Assembly (NCBI GenBank): GCA_018830415.1 | Contig: JAHJSJ010000169.1 | Location: forward strand, 1-16,356 | From: Alphaproteobacteria bacterium | Lineage (GTDB): Bacteria > Pseudomonadota > Alphaproteobacteria > Sphingomonadales > Sphingomonadaceae | Direction of reading: 5' to 3' | DNA length: 16,356 nt | In this document: positions 13,493 to 16,356 of the stretch, one piece after another | Numbering within the stretch: the first letter of the stretch is position 1 | Layout: each line of letters begins with the position of its first letter | Program-made: the position numbers and the translations under genes | Notes under the pieces: generated by a model | The model's database searches: none | The model's input: only the letters and a program-made list of their open reading frames with translations | Told to the model about the DNA's origin: nothing

Positions 13493-15330
13493 TAGTCGTT
13501 GTTCTCCAGAATGCAGGCGGCAAATCCAAACGGTGGCAGGGTGACGTGCACCGTCCCCGGCGCGGCCAATTGTGCAGGGCATTGGCCCAGCAACGGCGTG
13601 ACGCTGCGCGCGCGGTAGCTTACCTCGACATTGCGCGAAAGCCTTGCTGCGCTGGTATTGAACACGATTAAAACACGCTCACCGCTGGCCGGATCGCGGC
13701 GCTCCACCGCCAGCAGGCCGGGCGCTTCGTGATCGAACGCGCGCACCTGCGACAGCCCCCGGCGCAGCGCCGGGCTGGCCTTGCGCGCTTGTGCCAGCAT
13801 GCCGATCAACTGGTAGAGCGGATGGGCGGTGTCGAAATTGGCCGCAGCGGTGGTCGCGGCGGTGCCGACAAGCACGTTGTCATTATAGACGGCGACCTTG
13901 CTGGCGAACATATCCTCGCGCGCCAGTTGATCATTGCCGTCGCTGATGAAGCCTTGTTCGTCGCCGTAATAGACCGTCGGCACCCCGCGCAGCAGGAACA
14001 GCATGGCGTGGCCCAATTTGACCCGCGCCAGCAGCTCGGCTTCGTCATCCGACCCACTCATGTCGCGCACGAACATCGAAAACCGCCCGAAATCGTGATT
14101 GCCCAGAAAGGTCGGCAGTCCCAGCGCGGTCGCCGCGCCGCCGGGATAGATCGCGTCTTGTTGCAGGAATTCCGCCATCACCTGCGGGCTCGCCGCGCCG
14201 CTGGCGACTTGCTGCGCGGCTTTGGCGAAGCCCATGTCGAGCGCATAGGGCAGGTGGCTTTCGGCCATGACCTGCGCCGCCAGTGTGGCGGTGGGTTCTT
14301 CGTAGGCAATCTCGCCAAAGATGTGGAAGTGGTCGATCCCCTTGGCCTTTGCACGCGCCAGCATGGCGGGAACGAAAGCCTGCCAGAATTCGGGGTTCAC
14401 GTGTTTGGCGGTGTCGATGCGAAAGCCGTCGATCCCGTAATCGTCGATCCACTGGCCGAAGATGTCGATCATCCCTGCAACCACGCGCGGGTTTTCGGTG
14501 GCGAGATCATCAAGACCCGAAAAATCGCCATAGACGCTGCTTTCGCCGATCCAGTGCGAATTGCCGCGGTTGTGGTAGAGCGTCACGTCATTGAGCCAGG
14601 CGGGCACCTTCACATCGCGCTCCGCCTCACGCACGAACGGGGTGTAGGCGAAGTTCGGATTGGTCAGGCCCGCCCAATTGGCAGGATCGGGGTTGTCGTC
14701 CCCGGCAAATCCCGGATTGATCGGCGCGCCATCCGGCCCGCCGCGCCGTGAGAAGGGGTAATCCCCCTTGCTGCGGTAAGCATAGCCCGTCTGTTCACCT
14801 TCGACATAGTCGATCACGTCGGCGGTGTGATTGGTGATGATATCCATATAGACCTTCATCCCGCGCGCATGGGCGGCATCGACGAAGGCCTTGAATTCGG
14901 CGTTTGTGCCAAAATGCGGATCGACACTGGTGAAATCAGTCACCCAATAGCCGTGATAGCCTGCGCTTTCTTCGCCAACGCGGCCCTGCACCGGCTTGTT
15001 CTTGAACACCGGCGCAAACCAGATCGCGGTGATGCCCATGCCCTGAATGTAATCGAGCCGCTGCGTTAGCCCCTTCAGGTCGCCGCCATGATAGAAACCC
15101 TTGTGCGTGGGATCGAAGCCGTGATCGAGTGGCCCGCCAGGGATGCCGCCGCGATCGTTGATTTTATCCCCGTTTTCGAATCGGTCGGGAAGCACGAAAT
15201 AGATGATTTCATCTTCGAGCAGGCGGTCACTGATGGGCGCGAGCGGCGCTTGTGTTGGGGCGATTGGCCCTTCGGCCACGGCGGTGCTTGCACAAAGCGC
15301 AGCGACGAGTCCCACGAAAATTCGCGTCAT
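13492..15330 (-). CDS. Exported alpha-amylase, GH13 family
   Basis: A 612-residue endo-acting alpha-1,4-glucan hydrolase. Residues 1-19 are a signal peptide (hydrophobic FVGLVAALCA, cleavage after STAVA), so it acts in the periplasm, at the surface or outside. GH13 regions: D163-IITNH168, GFR-I-D306 (nucleophile) followed by TAKH, E340 in HIFGE (acid/base), and N411-H412-D413. The TAKH after the nucleophile and the N-terminal IIYFVLPDRFENGD block recall MalS-like and related bacterial amylases; the subfamily is tentative. The start is ATG 15330, preceded by GGGAG at 7 nt; the longer frame to 15453 would run through AT-rich promoter DNA and hide the signal peptide. It is the first gene of the operon, coupled to the glucosidase by a TAATG overlap and divergent from the symporter gene. 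Confidence 0.92.
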   Translation of the reverse strand: MTRIFVGLVAALCASTAVAEGPIAPTQAPLAPISDRLLEDEIIYFVLPDRFENGDKINDRGGIPGGPLDHGFDPTHKGFYHGGDLKGLTQRLDYIQGMGITAIWFAPVFKNKPVQGRVGEESAGYHGYWVTDFTSVDPHFGTNAEFKAFVDAAHARGMKVYMDIITNHTADVIDYVEGEQTGYAYRSKGDYPFSRRGGPDGAPINPGFAGDDNPDPANWAGLTNPNFAYTPFVREAERDVKVPAWLNDVTLYHNRGNSHWIGESSVYGDFSGLDDLATENPRVVAGMIDIFGQWIDDYGIDGFRIDTAKHVNPEFWQAFVPAMLARAKAKGIDHFHIFGEIAYEEPTATLAAQVMAESHLPYALDMGFAKAAQQVASGAASPQVMAEFLQQDAIYPGGAATALGLPTFLGNHDFGRFSMFVRDMSGSDDEAELLARVKLGHAMLFLLRGVPTVYYGDEQGFISDGNDQLAREDMFASKVAVYNDNVLVGTAATTAAANFDTAHPLYQLIGMLAQARKASPALRRGLSQVRAFDHEAPGLLAVERRDPASGERVLIVFNTSAARLSRNVEVSYRARSVTPLLGQCPAQLAAPGTVHVTLPPFGFAACILENND

Positions 15331-15454
15331 AATCCAGCTCCCTTGGCGAAAGGTTTTGCCACCATGAGCGGAATTTTGCAAATCTTTGTAGCATTGCGTG
15401 GCGGGAGCCAGAAATAGAATTAAATAATTGAAAAAACAATAAAATATTTCCAAT

Positions 15455-15468
15455 GTTTTCCTGAAAAC
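15455..15468. promoter_or_regulatory. Inverted repeat, candidate operator
   Basis: GTTTTCCTGAAAAC has perfect 6-bp arms and a 2-bp centre, the even symmetry typical of LacI-family operators. A looser version, AGTTTTTCAAAAGT, is found at 6185-6198 before the TonB receptor. Confidence 0.4.
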
Positions 15469-15500
15469 GAGTTTTTTCCGGAGAAATTTTGAAAGTTTAT

Positions 15501-15514
15501 TGCAATTTTTTGCA
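15501..15514. promoter_or_regulatory. Inverted repeat TGCAA-N4-TTGCA, candidate operator
   Basis: TGCAATTTTTTGCA has 5-bp arms around TTTT and lies 126 bp before the symporter start and 171 bp before the amylase start. It shares TGCAA half-sites with motifs in the TonB receptor region. Confidence 0.35.
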
Positions 15515-15639
15515 GAACGTTCAAACTACACCTCTGCTGGCCAAGTTTGATCGCCGGGCGCAAGACTCGCGACATTACCGCCGGCGCGCAGCCGCGTCAC
15601 GCCTCAGGCGGCGGCGCGCGGGGAAGAGGGTAATTGACC

Positions 15640-16356
15640 ATGACGCAAGCTGGCCGCAAGCCCGCGCTCAATCCGGCGCAAATCTGGAATATGAGCTTCG
15701 GCTTTCTGGGCATTCAGATCGGGTTCGATCTGCAAAACGGCAATGTCAGCCGCATTTTCCAGACTTTGGGCGCCGAAGTGGGCGATCTGGCGATCCTGTG
15801 GATTGCCGCGCCGATGACCGGACTGATCGTGCAGCCGATTATCGGGCATTTGTCGGATAAGACCTGGGTTGGGTTCGGGGGGCAATTCGGTCGGCGGCGG
15901 CCCTATTTCCTCGCAGGCGCGCTGCTCGCCACCTTTGCGCTGTTCGTGATGCCCAATTCGCCCGCGCTATGGGTGGCGGCGGGGATGCTGTGGATCATGG
16001 ACGCCTCGCTCAACATCACGATGGAGCCGTTTCGCGCTTTCGTTGGCGACAACCTGCCCGATCGTCAGCGCACGGTCGGCTATGCCATGCAGAGCTTTTT
16101 CATCGGGGTGGGCGCGGTGGTGGCAGGCGCGCTGCCGTGGGTGATGACCAATTGGCTGGGCCTCAGCAATGTCGCGCCCGCCGGAGAGATCCCGCAGACG
16201 GTGCAATGGGCGTTCTATATCGGCGGCGCGGCGCTGCTGGCGGCGGTGGCGTGGACGGTGTTTACCACCCGCGAATATTCGCCCGAACAAATGGCCGGGT
16301 TTGAGGCGGCACGCCGCCGCGAACTGGGGCTTGAAACCGCTGCGCCTGCGGCCACG
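15640..16356 (+). CDS. Sugar:cation symporter of the major facilitator superfamily (GPH/SUT-like), 3' truncated by window edge
   Basis: The first 239 residues of a cytoplasmic-membrane carrier; the frame is open to the right edge. Seen: FGFLGIQIGFDLQNGNVSRI as the first membrane helix, LWIAAPMTGLIVQPIIGHLS with the D in LSDKTW, GRRRPYFLAGALLA (loop 2-3 motif), and the MEPFRAFVGD motif after the fourth helix. These fit the glycoside-pentoside-hexuronide and sucrose-transporter-like carriers. In Caulobacter a comparable carrier next to malA (called MalY, as I recall) moves maltose inward, so the same job is inferred here. The ATG at 15640 follows GAAGAGGG by 9 nt. It is divergent from the amylase operon and probably shares its LacI control. 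About half of the expected length is missing. Confidence 0.88.
   Translation, partial: MTQAGRKPALNPAQIWNMSFGFLGIQIGFDLQNGNVSRIFQTLGAEVGDLAILWIAAPMTGLIVQPIIGHLSDKTWVGFGGQFGRRRPYFLAGALLATFALFVMPNSPALWVAAGMLWIMDASLNITMEPFRAFVGDNLPDRQRTVGYAMQSFFIGVGAVVAGALPWVMTNWLGLSNVAPAGEIPQTVQWAFYIGGAALLAAVAWTVFTTREYSPEQMAGFEAARRRELGLETAAPAAT

Larger units (their letters stand above)
15331..15639. promoter_or_regulatory. Divergent control region between amylase operon and sugar symporter
   Basis: A 309-bp gap without a gene. The part from about 15412 to 15515 is strongly AT-rich against GC-rich surroundings and should hold both promoters. Two inverted repeats lie in it: GTTTTC-CT-GAAAAC at 15455-15468 and TGCAA-TTTT-TTGCA at 15501-15514. 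Either could be the LacI-family operator. The 15520-15625 part is GC-rich leader of the symporter gene, with GAAGAGGG at 15623-15630 as its ribosome site. Exact promoter boxes were not assigned. Confidence 0.6.

Noticed and set aside
12176..13495. 439-codon plus-strand open frame
   Set aside because: Opposite the GH13 glucosidase, with no family features.
15331..15453. Longer N-terminus for the alpha-amylase
   Set aside because: It would cover the AT-rich control region and bury the signal peptide; the ATG at 15330 has a good ribosome site.
15489..15860. 123-codon plus-strand frame before and into the symporter gene
   Set aside because: It is Arg-rich nonsense in another frame of the symporter gene; the symporter frame from 15640 has clear family motifs.

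Overview
The window looks like chromosomal DNA of a GC-rich alphaproteobacterium of the order Sphingomonadales (Erythrobacter/Porphyrobacter/Novosphingobium type). The clues are the Caulobacter/Xanthomonas-type TonB receptor next to flavin-dependent halogenase-like genes, the LacI/GH13/sugar-symporter gene set, and the short repeats around 1067-1137 and 1466-1535, which match a repeat family common in sphingomonads. Genus is inferred from gene style only.

Left part (1-3570), housekeeping and accessory genes: the 3' part of a concentrative nucleoside transporter; a small GIY-YIG nuclease gene bracketed by 43-bp direct repeats that each belong to a REPIN-like inverted pair; a CDP-alcohol phosphatidyltransferase overlapping tail-to-tail with a DUF1499 membrane protein; and a lipoprotein cytochrome c with a terminator after it.

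Right part (3639-16356), a maltodextrin/starch-utilisation locus. A TonB-dependent receptor (6303-9092, + strand) is flanked on both sides by flavin-dependent 'tryptophan halogenase' paralogues. Halogenase 1 (3639-5168) lies in a minus-strand pair behind a DUF6445 putative Fe(II)/2-oxoglutarate oxygenase, divergent from the receptor. Halogenase 2 (9283-10800) is the last gene of a tight minus-strand operon: exported GH13 alpha-amylase, cytoplasmic GH13 alpha-glucosidase, LacI regulator, halogenase 2 (junctions of -1, +6 and +1 nt). A GPH-type sugar:proton symporter (15640 onward, cut by the window end) is divergent from the amylase. The inferred flow is: the amylase cuts starch outside the cytoplasm, the receptor brings maltodextrins across the outer membrane, the symporter carries sugar inward, the glucosidase yields glucose, and the LacI protein senses the sugar. 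The job of the two halogenases and the DUF6445 protein in such a locus is not known.

A separate signal sits between the receptor and halogenase 2: a perfect match to the bacterial chromosomal centromere site parS (9254-9269), next to three tandem 11-bp units. This suggests that the locus is origin-proximal. No tRNA, rRNA, CRISPR array or insertion sequence was seen.
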